Assembly: GCA_934486735.1 (NCBI GenBank)
Contig: CAKSQL010000004.1
Location: 1 to 64,000 of the forward strand
Direction of reading: 5' to 3'
DNA length: 64,000 bases
Source of the DNA: an uncultured Clostridia bacterium
GTDB taxonomy: Bacteria > Bacillota > Clostridia > UBA1381
The position numbers and the translations under genes are program-made. Of the stretch, positions 24,725-33,900 are shown piece by piece. Each line of letters starts with the position of its first letter. The first letter of the stretch is position 1. The notes under the pieces were generated by a model that searched no databases, was not told the origin of the DNA, and was given only the letters and a program-made list of their open reading frames with translations.

Positions 24725-25975
24725 TTGAAAAAAATAAATAAATACGTGTTGCTTTTATTATGTCCGATACTGATTATATTAAACATATATTATTCGATCC
24801 CGGCAAGAATAATTGTAACGCAGAATTCAGAATATTCATTAAAATTAAATTATCCATGCTTTATAAATGAAAAAAACGATGTAAAATCGGTGTCGGTATC
24901 GGACGAGCCGATTCTGAAGAAAGAGAACAAAAGGCTTGTTTTAAACACATCGTCATGCGGAAAGTACGATTTATCGGTAAAAATCTTCAACAAAATTCCG
25001 ATAAAAACAATTTCTGTAACGGTCGCACCGGCAAAGTATGTTGTGCCGTCGGGGGATGCAATCGGCATCAAGCTTTACACGCGCGGACTGCTGGTGGTCT
25101 CGATATCGGAATTTGCCGCGGAGGACGGAAGAAGCGTTTCGCCGGGGCGTGAGGCGGGCTTAAGAACGGGCGACAGGATAATCGCGGCGAACGGCAGCGA
25201 GATAAGCTCGTCGGAGGAATTTGCTGAGGGCGTGAAGAAAAGCAGCGGCGATGTTAACATAACGGTCATGAGAGAAAACCGGGAACTGGAGCTTACATTG
25301 GTTCCGAGAGTGAGTGCGGACGAGAATACAAAAAAGCTTGGCATATGGGTGCGCGACAGCACCGCCGGGATAGGCACATTGACCTATTACGACCCGATGA
25401 GCGAATTGTTTGCCGCACTGGGGCATGCAATCTGCGATACCGACACCGGAGAAATAATGACGGTTAAGCGCGGCACTGTGTGGACATGCAGAATCATGTC
25501 GGTGGAAAGAGGCAGAGCCGGAGAGCCGGGCGAGCTGATCGGGAGCTTTTCCGATACGGCGATAGGGAATATTTCGGATAATAATGAACTTGGTATATAC
25601 GGAAATATTTATAACTATTCAAAAACAAGTTTTGCGGACGCTGTCGGAGTTGCAACACGCTTTCAGATAAAAGAGGGGGAGGCGTATATTTTGGCGAATG
25701 TGGACGGAGAAGGCGTGAAAAAATATGCCGTTCGGATAATGAAGGTCTCAAAAAGCGCAGCCGTCGATAATAAAGGGCTTATAATAAAGGTCACAGATCC
25801 GGAACTGATTGAAAAAACGGGCGGAATTGTTCAGGGAATGAGTGGCGCGCCGATTATTCAAAATAACATGCTTATTGGTGCAGTGACACACGTTTTTGTG
25901 AATGATCCGACACGCGGTTACGGCATTTTTGCGGAAAATCTTCTAAATATAACCAATAATATACAAAAAAATTAA
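24725..25975 (+). CDS. spoIVB: SpoIVB peptidase
   Basis: About 416 residues. A single N-terminal membrane helix (KYVLLLLCPILIILNIYY), a PDZ domain (about 120-200, with GREAGLRTGDRIIAANG) and an S55 serine peptidase domain: the catalytic His is in FAALGHAICD and the Ser in IVQGMSGAPIIQ near the C-terminus. SpoIVB is secreted from the forespore and cleaves SpoIVFA to release pro-sigma-K processing in the mother cell. TTG at 24725 is the likely start, since GAGGTG lies 6 bases ahead; the GTG at 24716 is inside that ribosome binding site. It sits directly before spo0A, the conserved order in spore formers. Confidence 0.93.
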   Translation: MKKINKYVLLLLCPILIILNIYYSIPARIIVTQNSEYSLKLNYPCFINEKNDVKSVSVSDEPILKKENKRLVLNTSSCGKYDLSVKIFNKIPIKTISVTVAPAKYVVPSGDAIGIKLYTRGLLVVSISEFAAEDGRSVSPGREAGLRTGDRIIAANGSEISSSEEFAEGVKKSSGDVNITVMRENRELELTLVPRVSADENTKKLGIWVRDSTAGIGTLTYYDPMSELFAALGHAICDTDTGEIMTVKRGTVWTCRIMSVERGRAGEPGELIGSFSDTAIGNISDNNELGIYGNIYNYSKTSFADAVGVATRFQIKEGEAYILANVDGEGVKKYAVRIMKVSKSAAVDNKGLIIKVTDPELIEKTGGIVQGMSGAPIIQNNMLIGAVTHVFVNDPTRGYGIFAENLLNITNNIQKN

Positions 25976-26014
25976 ACAAATAAAAAAAAATATTAATTTT
26001 TTTGTAAAAAACTA

Positions 26015-26043
26015 TTGCATTTCGTTCCAATATATGGTATAAT
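26015..26043 (+). promoter_or_regulatory. promoter of spo0A
   Basis: TTGCAT (26015-26020) and TATAAT (26038-26043), spacing 17. No good 0A box or sigma-H promoter was seen between spoIVB and spo0A. Confidence 0.65.
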
Positions 26044-26168
26044 AAAGTAGATGAGTGCAAAAGTGCAGGATATATCTTGTAAATCGGCATTAAAAACCGG
26101 TACGGCAGCATATTTAATTGTCTTTGCGCTGATCAAAAAATTTAATATAGTCTGGGGGAGCTCTTGTA

Positions 26169-26957
26169 ATGTATGAAAAGAGATCTGTAGTAATTGCAGA
26201 TGACAACTGCGACTTCGCAAACGAATTAGCTGATTTTTTGAAAGCACAGCCGGAAATGGGTTCGGTTCAGGTGGCGTATGACGGAGAAGAAGCATACGGG
26301 CTGATATTGGAAATGAAGCCCGATATAGTTCTTATCGACATCATAATGCCGAAAAGAGACGGACTCGCTGTTATGAAAAAGCTTTCGGAAACGAGGATGG
26401 GAAAAAGACCCAAGCTGATAGCGATGTCGGCGACAGGAAGTGCAAAAATCATTGACGCCGCATCTCAGCTGGGAGCAGAGCATTTTTTGCTCAAGCCCCA
26501 ATCGCCCGAAGCGATTGCCGACATAATTCGTTTGATTTCGGAAAAAGGACGCACGGCAGAGCCTGTGACGACTTTTGCCGAACCGAGAGTCACAGAAGTA
26601 CAGAACGAAGTTGATCTGGAAGGCTTGGTTACGGAATGCATCCACGAATTGGGTGTTCCCGCACACATCAAGGGATATCAGTATATCAGGACTGCCATAA
26701 TGATGGTGGTTGAGAATATGGAGCTTTTGAATTATATAACAAAGCAGCTGTATCCCACGATTGCAAAGCAATACAAAACCACCTCTTCGAGAGTGGAAAG
26801 GGCAATCCGGCATTCAATCGAGGTTGCCTGGAGCAGAGGGCGTCCCGATGTTATGAATAGTATTTTCGGATATACTATTGATACAGGAAAGGGAAAGCCG
26901 ACAAACTCTGAATTTATTGCAATGGTTGCGGACAAAATCAGACTCCAGATAAAATAA
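26169..26957 (+). CDS. spo0A: sporulation response regulator Spo0A
   Basis: 262 residues, the family length. Receiver domain 1-125: acidic pocket ADDN (D11, D12), phospho-acceptor Asp in VLIDIIMPKRDG (near 56), Lys in LLKPQSP. The C-terminal DNA-binding domain is highly typical: ITKQLYPTIAKQYKTTSSRV then VERAIRHSIEVAWSRG. Phosphorylated Spo0A starts sporulation. GGGGGAG precedes the ATG. The gene follows spoIVB with its own promoter, and a structured RNA or terminator region follows. Confidence 0.98.
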   Translation: MYEKRSVVIADDNCDFANELADFLKAQPEMGSVQVAYDGEEAYGLILEMKPDIVLIDIIMPKRDGLAVMKKLSETRMGKRPKLIAMSATGSAKIIDAASQLGAEHFLLKPQSPEAIADIIRLISEKGRTAEPVTTFAEPRVTEVQNEVDLEGLVTECIHELGVPAHIKGYQYIRTAIMMVVENMELLNYITKQLYPTIAKQYKTTSSRVERAIRHSIEVAWSRGRPDVMNSIFGYTIDTGKGKPTNSEFIAMVADKIRLQIK

Positions 26958-27020
26958 TGCTCCCAAAAGGATTCTAAAAATCTGATCGATGCCCGAAGTG
27001 CGGATTCGGCATTGGAAAAG

Positions 27021-27127
27021 CTTTGGCGTCGGCAGAACAAGGTGACTTACGGCATGCAGGAACGGAACGCTATTTTTCATGCTTTGCGTGTCTGATATAA
27101 AGTTATCTTGTTCTGCTGACGAGAGCG
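27021..27127 (+). ncRNA. candidate structured RNA between spo0A and asd
   Basis: Bases 27027-27048 pair with 27100-27121 over 22 positions. The three non-identical positions are all G-U pairs when read as plus-strand RNA, which suggests selection for RNA rather than DNA symmetry. The enclosed 51 bases contain GCATG/CATGC and AACGC/GCGT pairs. A smaller hairpin (GATGCCCGAA/TTCGGCATT) lies at 26988-27013. No reading frame fits. It could be a long 3' UTR of spo0A, a separate small RNA, or something 6S-like; I cannot assign it to a known family. Confidence 0.5.
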
Positions 27128-27185
27128 GAAAAGCATCTTTATACAGCATTGTTTATATGCGTGTATAATAGGGTGCTTTTTTTGT
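27128..27185 (+). terminator. intrinsic terminator after spo0A / the RNA candidate
   Basis: AAGCATC...TTATAC.GCAT pairs with ATGC.TGTATAA...GGTGCTT, followed by seven T's. Confidence 0.8.
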
Positions 27186-27223
27186 TTACTTTAATTAAAT
27201 AAATTAAAAATAAAATTATACTA

Positions 27224-27252
27224 TTGACATATCATAATATTTGTGATATTAT
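27224..27252 (+). promoter_or_regulatory. promoter of the asd-dapA-dapB operon
   Basis: TTGACA (27224-27229) and TATTAT (27247-27252) with 17-base spacing, directly before the lysine aptamer. Confidence 0.75.
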
Positions 27253-27264
27253 AATAATAATTTA

Positions 27265-27437
27265 AGTAGAGGCGCATTTTTCAAGAGTATTCGAGTTAAA
27301 AAAGATGCCGGCGGCGGCAAAGACTCAAAAAAAGGGGAAAATGCCGAAGCTTTCGGAGACTGCCGCTTTTTCGACTGCTGGGCGTATTGTTAAGAGCAAT
27401 GCGACTGTCACCTGTAAGATTGGGTGGAGGGCTACTG
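27265..27437 (+). promoter_or_regulatory. lysine riboswitch (L box)
   Basis: Diagnostic blocks in order: AGTAGAGGCGCA, CAAGAGTA, GGGGAAAATGCCGAAG, CTGGGC, GCGACTGTCACC and TGGAGGGCTACT, the last closing helix P1. It controls the aspartate-semialdehyde to dihydrodipicolinate steps by sensing lysine. Confidence 0.95.
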
Positions 27438-27459
27438 CAAAGTTGTGCTGATATCGTAC

Positions 27460-27490
27460 GCAATAGCCTTTTTGTGCTATTGCTTTTTTT
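27460..27490 (+). terminator. lysine riboswitch terminator
   Basis: GCAATAGC, 8-base loop, GCTATTGC, then seven T's, 37 bases before asd: the expression platform. Confidence 0.92.
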
Positions 27491-27526
27491 GGATATCGGC
27501 GAATCAAAAGAAAGGACGAGAAAAAA

Positions 27527-28609
27527 ATGAAAGAGAATTACAAGGTAGGTATTATAGGAGCAACGGGTATGGTGGGTCAGAGATTCATCACACTCCTGTA
27601 TAACCACCCATGGTATACAATAGAGGCTTTGGCGGCATCGCCGAGAAGTGCGGGAAAACCCTACTCGGAGGCAGTCGGAGAAAAGTGGGCGATGGATGAG
27701 GAAATCCCCGCGAATGTAAAGGACATGATAGTGTACGATGCTGCCGCCGATATCGAAAAAATCGCGTCAAAGGTAGACTTTGTGTTCTGCGCGGTTGACA
27801 TGAAAAAGGACGAAATACGCGCGCTTGAAGAAGCATATGCAAAAGCGGAATGCCCTGTTATTTCCAACAACTCGGCAAACAGACACACTCCGGATGTTCC
27901 TATGATAATTCCGGAAATAAATGCAGACCATGCAGAAATTATAAATGCACAAAGAAAAAGACTCGGAACAAAGCGCGGCTTTATCGCGGTAAAATCCAAT
28001 TGCTCGCTGCAAAGCTATGTTCCGGCACTGCACCCCCTGATGAAGTTCGGCGTTGAAAAGTGCCTTGCAACAACATATCAGGCAATTTCCGGCGCAGGCA
28101 AAACTTTTAAAACGTGGCCGGAAATGGTTGATAACATGATTCCGTATATAGGCGGCGAGGAAGAGAAAAGCGAAATCGAACCGCTCAAAATCTGGGGAAA
28201 AATCGAGGGTGATAAAATTGTTGATGCTAAAGAACCGGCAATTACCACTCAGTGCCTGAGAGTGCCTGTTTCCAACGGACACATGGCAGCGGTGTTTGTA
28301 AGCTTTAAAAACAAGCCGACAATAGAAGAAATCAAAAAGGCATGGAAGGAATTTTCAGGCGAGCCGCAGAAGCTGAATCTGCCGCATGCACCGAAACAGT
28401 TCCTGCATTACTTTGAAGAAAACGACCGTCCTCAGACAAAATCCGAAAGAAATCTTGAAGGCGGAATGGCGGTATCAATCGGCAGACTGCGCGAGGATAC
28501 ACAGTATGATTATAAATTTGTCTGCCTGTCGCATAACACGCTGCGCGGTGCAGCCGGCGGTGCTGTTTTGATGGCAGAACTTTTGACAGCAAAGGGATAT
28601 CTTGATTAA
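27527..28609 (+). CDS. asd: aspartate-semialdehyde dehydrogenase, archaeal/fungal type
   Basis: 360 residues. It starts with the NADP-binding KVGIIGATGMVGQRF. The catalytic cysteine is in VKSNCSLQSYVPAL (near 165), and later come TYQAISGAGK and SNGHMAAV with the catalytic His. It turns aspartyl phosphate into aspartate semialdehyde for lysine, diaminopimelate, threonine and methionine. The sequence follows the archaeal/fungal branch (SNCSLQ rather than NCSTIQ), usual for some Clostridia. First gene of the lysine-riboswitch operon, with AAAGGA before the ATG. Confidence 0.93.
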   Translation: MKENYKVGIIGATGMVGQRFITLLYNHPWYTIEALAASPRSAGKPYSEAVGEKWAMDEEIPANVKDMIVYDAAADIEKIASKVDFVFCAVDMKKDEIRALEEAYAKAECPVISNNSANRHTPDVPMIIPEINADHAEIINAQRKRLGTKRGFIAVKSNCSLQSYVPALHPLMKFGVEKCLATTYQAISGAGKTFKTWPEMVDNMIPYIGGEEEKSEIEPLKIWGKIEGDKIVDAKEPAITTQCLRVPVSNGHMAAVFVSFKNKPTIEEIKKAWKEFSGEPQKLNLPHAPKQFLHYFEENDRPQTKSERNLEGGMAVSIGRLREDTQYDYKFVCLSHNTLRGAAGGAVLMAELLTAKGYLD

Positions 28610-28696
28610 TAATTTAAGAAGATTCGGCAGATGAACTTGCCGGATTTACTCCGCAAAAAATTTGCCGGTGCGGAGCGGCAGAACGGAGGTCGCATT

Positions 28697-29584
28697 ATGA
28701 AAAAAATTCCATTCACAGGTTCGGCGGTAGCGATTGTCACACCCTTTATCGGTGATAAAATCGATTATGACGCGTTTGGCGAAATGATCGATACTCAGAT
28801 AGCGCATAAAACCGATGCGATTGTGGTGTGCGGAACAACCGGCGAGGCATCGACAATGCCCACCGAGGAGCATATCGAGGCGATAGAGTACGCTGTCAAA
28901 AAGACGGCGGGCAGAGTGCCGGTGATAGCAGGTACGGGCAGTAACGATACATTACATGCGATAGGTCTTACAAAAGCGGCGGAGGATGCCGGAGCAGATG
29001 CCGTTCTGAGCGTTACACCGTACTACAATAAGGCAAATCAAAGCGGTCTTTGCGAGCATTTCAAGGCAATAGCGAATGCAATTTCCATTCCGGTTATCTT
29101 GTACAATGTTCCGAGCCGCACCGGTCTGAATATAAGCATTGATACCCTAAAAGAACTTGCAAAGGTGGATAACATTGTTGCAATCAAAGAGGCGAGCGGA
29201 AACATTTCATATGCCGCGCGTGTGGCGGCGGAGGTTCCGGAGCTTTTCATGTACTCGGGAAATGATGATATGATTGTTCCGATTATGTCGCTCGGCGCAA
29301 AAGGCGTAATCTCGGTTGCGGCGAATATCCTGCCCGAGGAAGTGCATAATATCTGTGAGTATTATGACAAAGGCGACACAAAAGCGGCATTGAAACTTCA
29401 GCTTAATATGCTTGAACTTGTGAATATGCTTTTTGTTGAGGTCAACCCCGTCCCGATAAAGACGGCGATGAGAGAACTCGGCTATCCGGTCGGCGATTTG
29501 CGTCTGCCGCTTGGCGAGATGGATAAAGCTAATTTTGACAAGCTTAAAAAAGCGCTTGAAAAATATGGAGTGAAAAAGCTTTAG
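28697..29584 (+). CDS. dapA: 4-hydroxy-tetrahydrodipicolinate synthase
   Basis: 295 residues from MKKIPFTGSAVAIVTPF, with GGAGG at good distance; the frame is open 22 codons upstream, but those lie in the spacer after asd. TIM-barrel aldolase condensing pyruvate with aspartate semialdehyde. Visible: GTTGEASTMPTEEH, the Tyr in VILYNVPSRTG (near 135) and the Schiff-base Lys in IVAIKEASGN (near 163). Besides lysine it feeds diaminopimelate for peptidoglycan and dipicolinate for the spore. Confidence 0.96.
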   Translation: MKKIPFTGSAVAIVTPFIGDKIDYDAFGEMIDTQIAHKTDAIVVCGTTGEASTMPTEEHIEAIEYAVKKTAGRVPVIAGTGSNDTLHAIGLTKAAEDAGADAVLSVTPYYNKANQSGLCEHFKAIANAISIPVILYNVPSRTGLNISIDTLKELAKVDNIVAIKEASGNISYAARVAAEVPELFMYSGNDDMIVPIMSLGAKGVISVAANILPEEVHNICEYYDKGDTKAALKLQLNMLELVNMLFVEVNPVPIKTAMRELGYPVGDLRLPLGEMDKANFDKLKKALEKYGVKKL

Positions 29585-29604
29585 AGTTTTTTGGGAGAAT
29601 GCAA

Positions 29605-30363
29605 ATGACAAGAATAATTTTAAACGGCTGCAACGGCAGGATGGGTCAGGCGATATCGAAAATCGTCGCTGAGGATGAAAATGCCGAGATTGCGGCAGGA
29701 CTTGATATTAACAAATGTATTGAAAATCCGTACCCGGTTTACACGAATCCGTCGGAGTGCCGCGAGGATGCGGATGTGATTGTGGATTTTTCGCATCCGT
29801 CGGCGTTTGGTGCGCTTTTGGACTTTGCGCTTTCGCGAAAGCTGCCGATAGTTGTTGCCACGACCGGTCTTTCGGATGAGCAGCGAAACGAACTTGTTAA
29901 GGCATCGGAGAGTATACCTGTGTTCTTTTCGGCAAATATGAGCCTCGGAATCAATCTTTTGATTGAACTGGCAAAGAAAGCAGAGATGATTTTGGGTGAT
30001 AAGTTCGATGTGGAGATAGTGGAAAGACACCATAATCAAAAGCTTGACGCGCCGTCCGGAACGGCTCTTGCGATTGCCGAAGCCATATCCGACACGATGG
30101 ACGTTCCGGCGGAGTTTGTCTATGACCGACACTCGGTGAGGAGAAAGCGCCGTAAAAATGAGATAGGCATTCACGCGGTGCGCGGCGGAACGATTGCCGG
30201 AGACCACGATGTCATTTTTGCGGGAAAGGACGAGGTTATAGAACTTAAGCACTCGGCGGCAAGCCGCGAGGTCTTTGCCGAAGGTTCGGTGCGTGCCGCG
30301 CATTTTATGAATGGGAAAGCGGCAGGCTATTATACGATGTCCGATTTGATAGGAAAGATATAG
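29605..30363 (+). CDS. dapB: 4-hydroxy-tetrahydrodipicolinate reductase
   Basis: 252 residues from MTRIILNGCNGRMGQ, with the NAD(P)-binding G-x-x-G-x-M-G. The catalytic segment VEIVERHHNQKLDAPSGTAL contains the family's E-x-H-H-x-x-K-x-D-x-P-S-G-T-A signature. The second ATG (29605) is chosen because GGGAG is 7 bases from it and only 1-2 bases from the one at 29599. Last gene of the operon; a very long hairpin follows. Confidence 0.96.
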   Translation: MTRIILNGCNGRMGQAISKIVAEDENAEIAAGLDINKCIENPYPVYTNPSECREDADVIVDFSHPSAFGALLDFALSRKLPIVVATTGLSDEQRNELVKASESIPVFFSANMSLGINLLIELAKKAEMILGDKFDVEIVERHHNQKLDAPSGTALAIAEAISDTMDVPAEFVYDRHSVRRKRRKNEIGIHAVRGGTIAGDHDVIFAGKDEVIELKHSAASREVFAEGSVRAAHFMNGKAAGYYTMSDLIGKI

Positions 30364-30366
30364 CCT

Positions 30367-30513
30367 AAAAAAAGTAATCCGAACTCTGATTTTGACAGGT
30401 GAATTTCCGCTTTCACCGCGTTAAAATACTCGGCAATCCGGCAGCCTTTCAAAGACGACAAGCCGAAATATGCCGAAATTATGCCTTTTGGGGCAGGCTC
30501 GGATTACTTTTTT
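30367..30513 (+). terminator. long-range hairpin ending the dap operon
   Basis: AAAAAAAGTAATCCGA pairs with TCGGATTACTTTTTT across about 116 bases, ending in T's. The enclosed part has many CGGCA/TGCCG motifs able to form inner stems. It acts as a terminator and may be a 3' structured element. Confidence 0.65.
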
Positions 30514-30552
30514 CGGTCGGCGATACACTTAAAAAAAAGAATATTTTTCATA

Positions 30553-30748
30553 CAGTGTGTCGTATACGGCGCGTCAGCCGTATACGGTGAAAAGGGAATC
30601 GGGTGAGAAACCCGGACGGTACTGCCGCTGTATGCGCCCGAAGCTTTGCATATCCGTCGGCGAAAGCCGGTCACTGAGAAATTGGGAAGGCAGGATGCGC
30701 AAAAGGACGATTTTATCGATAGGGCGTAAGTCAGAAGACCTGCATTGA
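30553..30748 (+). promoter_or_regulatory. cobalamin riboswitch
   Basis: B12-box features in order: a CGTATACGGC/GCCGTATACG stem, GGTGAAAAGGGAATCGGGTG, GAAACCCGGACGGTACTGCC, GCCGGTCACTGAGAAATTGG, GAAGGCAGGATGCGC, and the terminal B12 box AGTCAGAAGACCTGC. The end positions are approximate. The only gene downstream before a strong stop signal is the intrinsic-factor-like surface protein. Confidence 0.95.
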
Positions 30749-30793
30749 TGTTGTTTTGCAAATTGCCGATGGCAAAGAAACAGCAGTTTTATT

Positions 30794-30815
30794 CTGCGAA
30801 AAGCGCAGTTTTTTT
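30794..30815 (+). terminator. first terminator after the cobalamin riboswitch
   Basis: CTGCG, loop AAAAG, CGCAG, then seven T's, about 46 bases after the B12 box. A short stem with an upstream partner (GCAG near 30783) that might compete. Confidence 0.75.
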
Positions 30816-30853
30816 GGCGCGCGGATAAAATATGATGATTCACACAAAAACTC

Positions 30854-30893
30854 AGGCTGTGATAATTTAAAAAAATTATCACAGCCTTTTTTA
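30854..30893 (+). terminator. second terminator before the surface protein gene
   Basis: AGGCTGTGATAATTT, loop, AAATTATCACAGCCT plus T-run: a 15-base perfect stem, only 31 bases before the ATG. With the first it forms a double barrier that must be overcome for expression. Confidence 0.85.
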
Positions 30894-30924
30894 TATAAAA
30901 TATTTAAAGAAAAGAGGAAAAAGC

Positions 30925-33900
30925 ATGAAAAAAAGAATAACAGCGATTTTTGCCGTTCTGGCAATGCTGGTTTCGGTCGCTGCACCGTCGGCATTTGCCG
31001 AGGAAAGTTATATTTCGATAAGTACGGCGGACGAGCTTATCGAGCTTGCTTACAGCAAGAATAAGGAGGATTTTAAAAAGAATTATCGTCTGGAAAATGA
31101 CATAGATATGTCCGCCGCATCGGACAAACGTCCGATGAAAGCGATAGGCAGCTATTCCGGCGGAAGTGATGACGTTGCGTTTGAGGGCGACTTTGACGGT
31201 GCAGGATATAAAATTTCAAACCTTGCCACATCTTCCGAAGCGCTTTTCGGATATGTGGGCGAGAGCGGCAGGGTGGAAAATCTTGTTCTGGAAAGGGCAT
31301 CGGTGCATTTCACCGTGAGCGACAGCAGCAAATACCCTGCGGCGCTTGTTTCACTCAATAAGGGCAGCGTTGAGAACTGCTTTTCGGTAAAATCCACAGT
31401 TGTTTCGGATTTGTGTTCACCTGCCGGAGGACTGGTCGGAACTAATTTCGGTACGGTCAAAAGAAGCGGCGTATCGGGCGGAAGTGTAAGCTTTGGCGGA
31501 AACCTCGGAACGAGCCATGGCGGCTTTGTCGGAAATATGCGCGGCGGCTCGATAGAGGAGTGCTATTCAACAGCCGCAGTTGATGCAAAAAAATGGGCGG
31601 GCGGCTTTGTCGGAAAGGCAGAAAGCGGAATAATATCCGATTGCTACGCTCTCGGAAATGTCAGCGGAAGTGAAGAAGTCGGTGGCTTTGCAGGCGCACT
31701 GGCTGCCCCGAGCGTTATAGAAAATGTGTATGTGGCAAATGACATAATCGCACAGAGCGGCGGAGGACTGGTCGGCGGAAAAGGCTTTTCCTTTGCTGCG
31801 CTCGGAACGGTCGAAAACGGATATTATAATAAGGATACAAAAAAGCCGATAGCATTGCTCGAAAACGGCGGCACAGCGGCAGATAATATGAAAACTGCTG
31901 ACTTTGCGTCACAGCTTTCGGATAACTGGACTCAAAGCGACAGCGAAAATGACGGATATCCGTATCTTTTAAATGCCAAGCTTTATAGCGATGCGGCGGA
32001 GAAAACGACTGTCAGTGTAAAGCTTGCCGATTATGATTCCGCGGCTTATGAGTTTAAGAGGCTTGCGGAATTTGAGACCGAGATAACCAAGCAGGCACCG
32101 ACGGTAAAGGATATAATGGACGCGGCGGCAGCCGGGGATTTGCTGACATATGCGTGGGGCGAGAACGAAAAAAGCACACAAATTGTCACAATAAACGGGA
32201 TAACTCCGCAAGCTCCCGATGGCTGGATGTTCGCGGTCAACGGGAAACTGTCGGCTGTCGGCGCAGGTGCGGCGGCGGTGTCGGACGGCGATGAACTCCT
32301 TTGGTTTGTCGGCACTCCGGAAAACGGCTACAATCCGCCGGTGTGGGACGCTATCGATAACAATACATATATCACGATAAACTCGGCAGATGAGTTTGTC
32401 GAATTTTCGAAAAACTCGGATGCATGGGATAAAAACTATAAGCTTGCCTGCGATGTGGATTTGTCGGGTGTGGAATTTTTGCCGATAGGCAATGAGGAGA
32501 CACCGTTCACAGGCATTTTTGACGGCTGCGGCTTTGAAATTCGAAATTTAAAAATAATCGGTGACAGTGACTGCCAAAATCTCGGACTTTTCGGAGTTAT
32601 AAAGAGTGCAAAGATAAAGAATGTAAAGCTTATAAATGTTGATATAACCGGTGGCAGCGTAATCGGCGCATTGGTCGGACGCGCGGCAGCGGACGAAACC
32701 GGTGCAAGCCTTATTGCGTCGTCTTCTGCTTCGGGAAAGGTGACTGCGACTGGATATTCCTTCATAAAGCAGACCGATGTCGGAGGACTTGTCGGAGTAA
32801 ACGACTCATTCTCTGCCGAAAGCGGAATCGAAAATATGTCGGCGATAGATAATTGCATTGCCGATATTGAAGTTTCAGCTGGCGAAAAAGGCAAGGCTGA
32901 GGCAGGGCATGTCGGTGGATTTGTCGGTCTCAATAAGGGAACTGTTTTAAATTCTGCGGCACATGGAAATGTCCTCGGCGGCAATACAACAGGCGGTTTT
33001 GCCGGCATAAACTACGGCGGCAGCATATATATGTCATCAGCAAGCGGAAATGTCAGCGGCGCATATTCAACGGGCGGCTTTGCCGGGAGTCTCGGACTTT
33101 TCAGCGTTACCGAGAATTGCAGCTCGACAGGCGATGTGACAGCTGTCGGCGAGGGCGGCTCATATTTTGGCGGCTTTGCAGGCACAATGAGCGGAAAGGC
33201 GAAAAATTGCGTCAGCGCAGGAACGCTTTCGACAGGCTGGAGTTATAACGGCGGCTTTGCAGGCAGCTTTGACGGCGTGGTGTGGTCGTATAACGATAAT
33301 TTGAGAAGTATAAAAAATTGCTTTGCAAATTCCTACACCGCCGACGGCGCAAAGATAAAGGCTCTGGGCAGCTACATCGGAGGAGTGCATGCACCGTCCG
33401 ACATGGCAGCTGAGGAGATCGGTGTTGACAAAGAGACGGCAGAAAGAAAAATAAAGGAAATTTCCGCAGAAAACAAGCTTGCGGAGGAGGCGGCAAAGTA
33501 TAAGGACAGCGCAGCCGTTCCGGCGACAGTCCGCGAGGGTGCGGACATAACCGACCTGGTTGCAAGGCTTAATATAAACAATTCAGCAAATGCAGATATA
33601 ACCCTTTCGTATAAGTCGGACAGCAATGTTATCGGCGCGGATGATAACGGATACACGCTGACACAAAAAAGCGACAGTGTAGAGAATGTTGTTCTCACCT
33701 TTAAATCAGACGGCGCAACACTGGATAAAAATATAGCGGTAACGCTTTCGGCGACAGCCAAGGATATCGACAAGGACGCACTTTTGGAGAATATAGCAAA
33801 GGCATATTCAAAAAATTGCGAGAATTATTGGCAGGCGATTGTGCTTGCGGCTTACGACAAGCATTTCGGCGCATCGTACTCCTATAAAGATTTTGCGGAG

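Noticed and set aside
26970..27185. 6S RNA
   Set aside because: A long stem with an internal unpaired region is suggestive, but I could not match conserved 6S positions by eye; kept only as an unnamed RNA candidate.
27767..28282. 171-codon frame opposite asd
   Set aside because: Shadow of asd without coding features.
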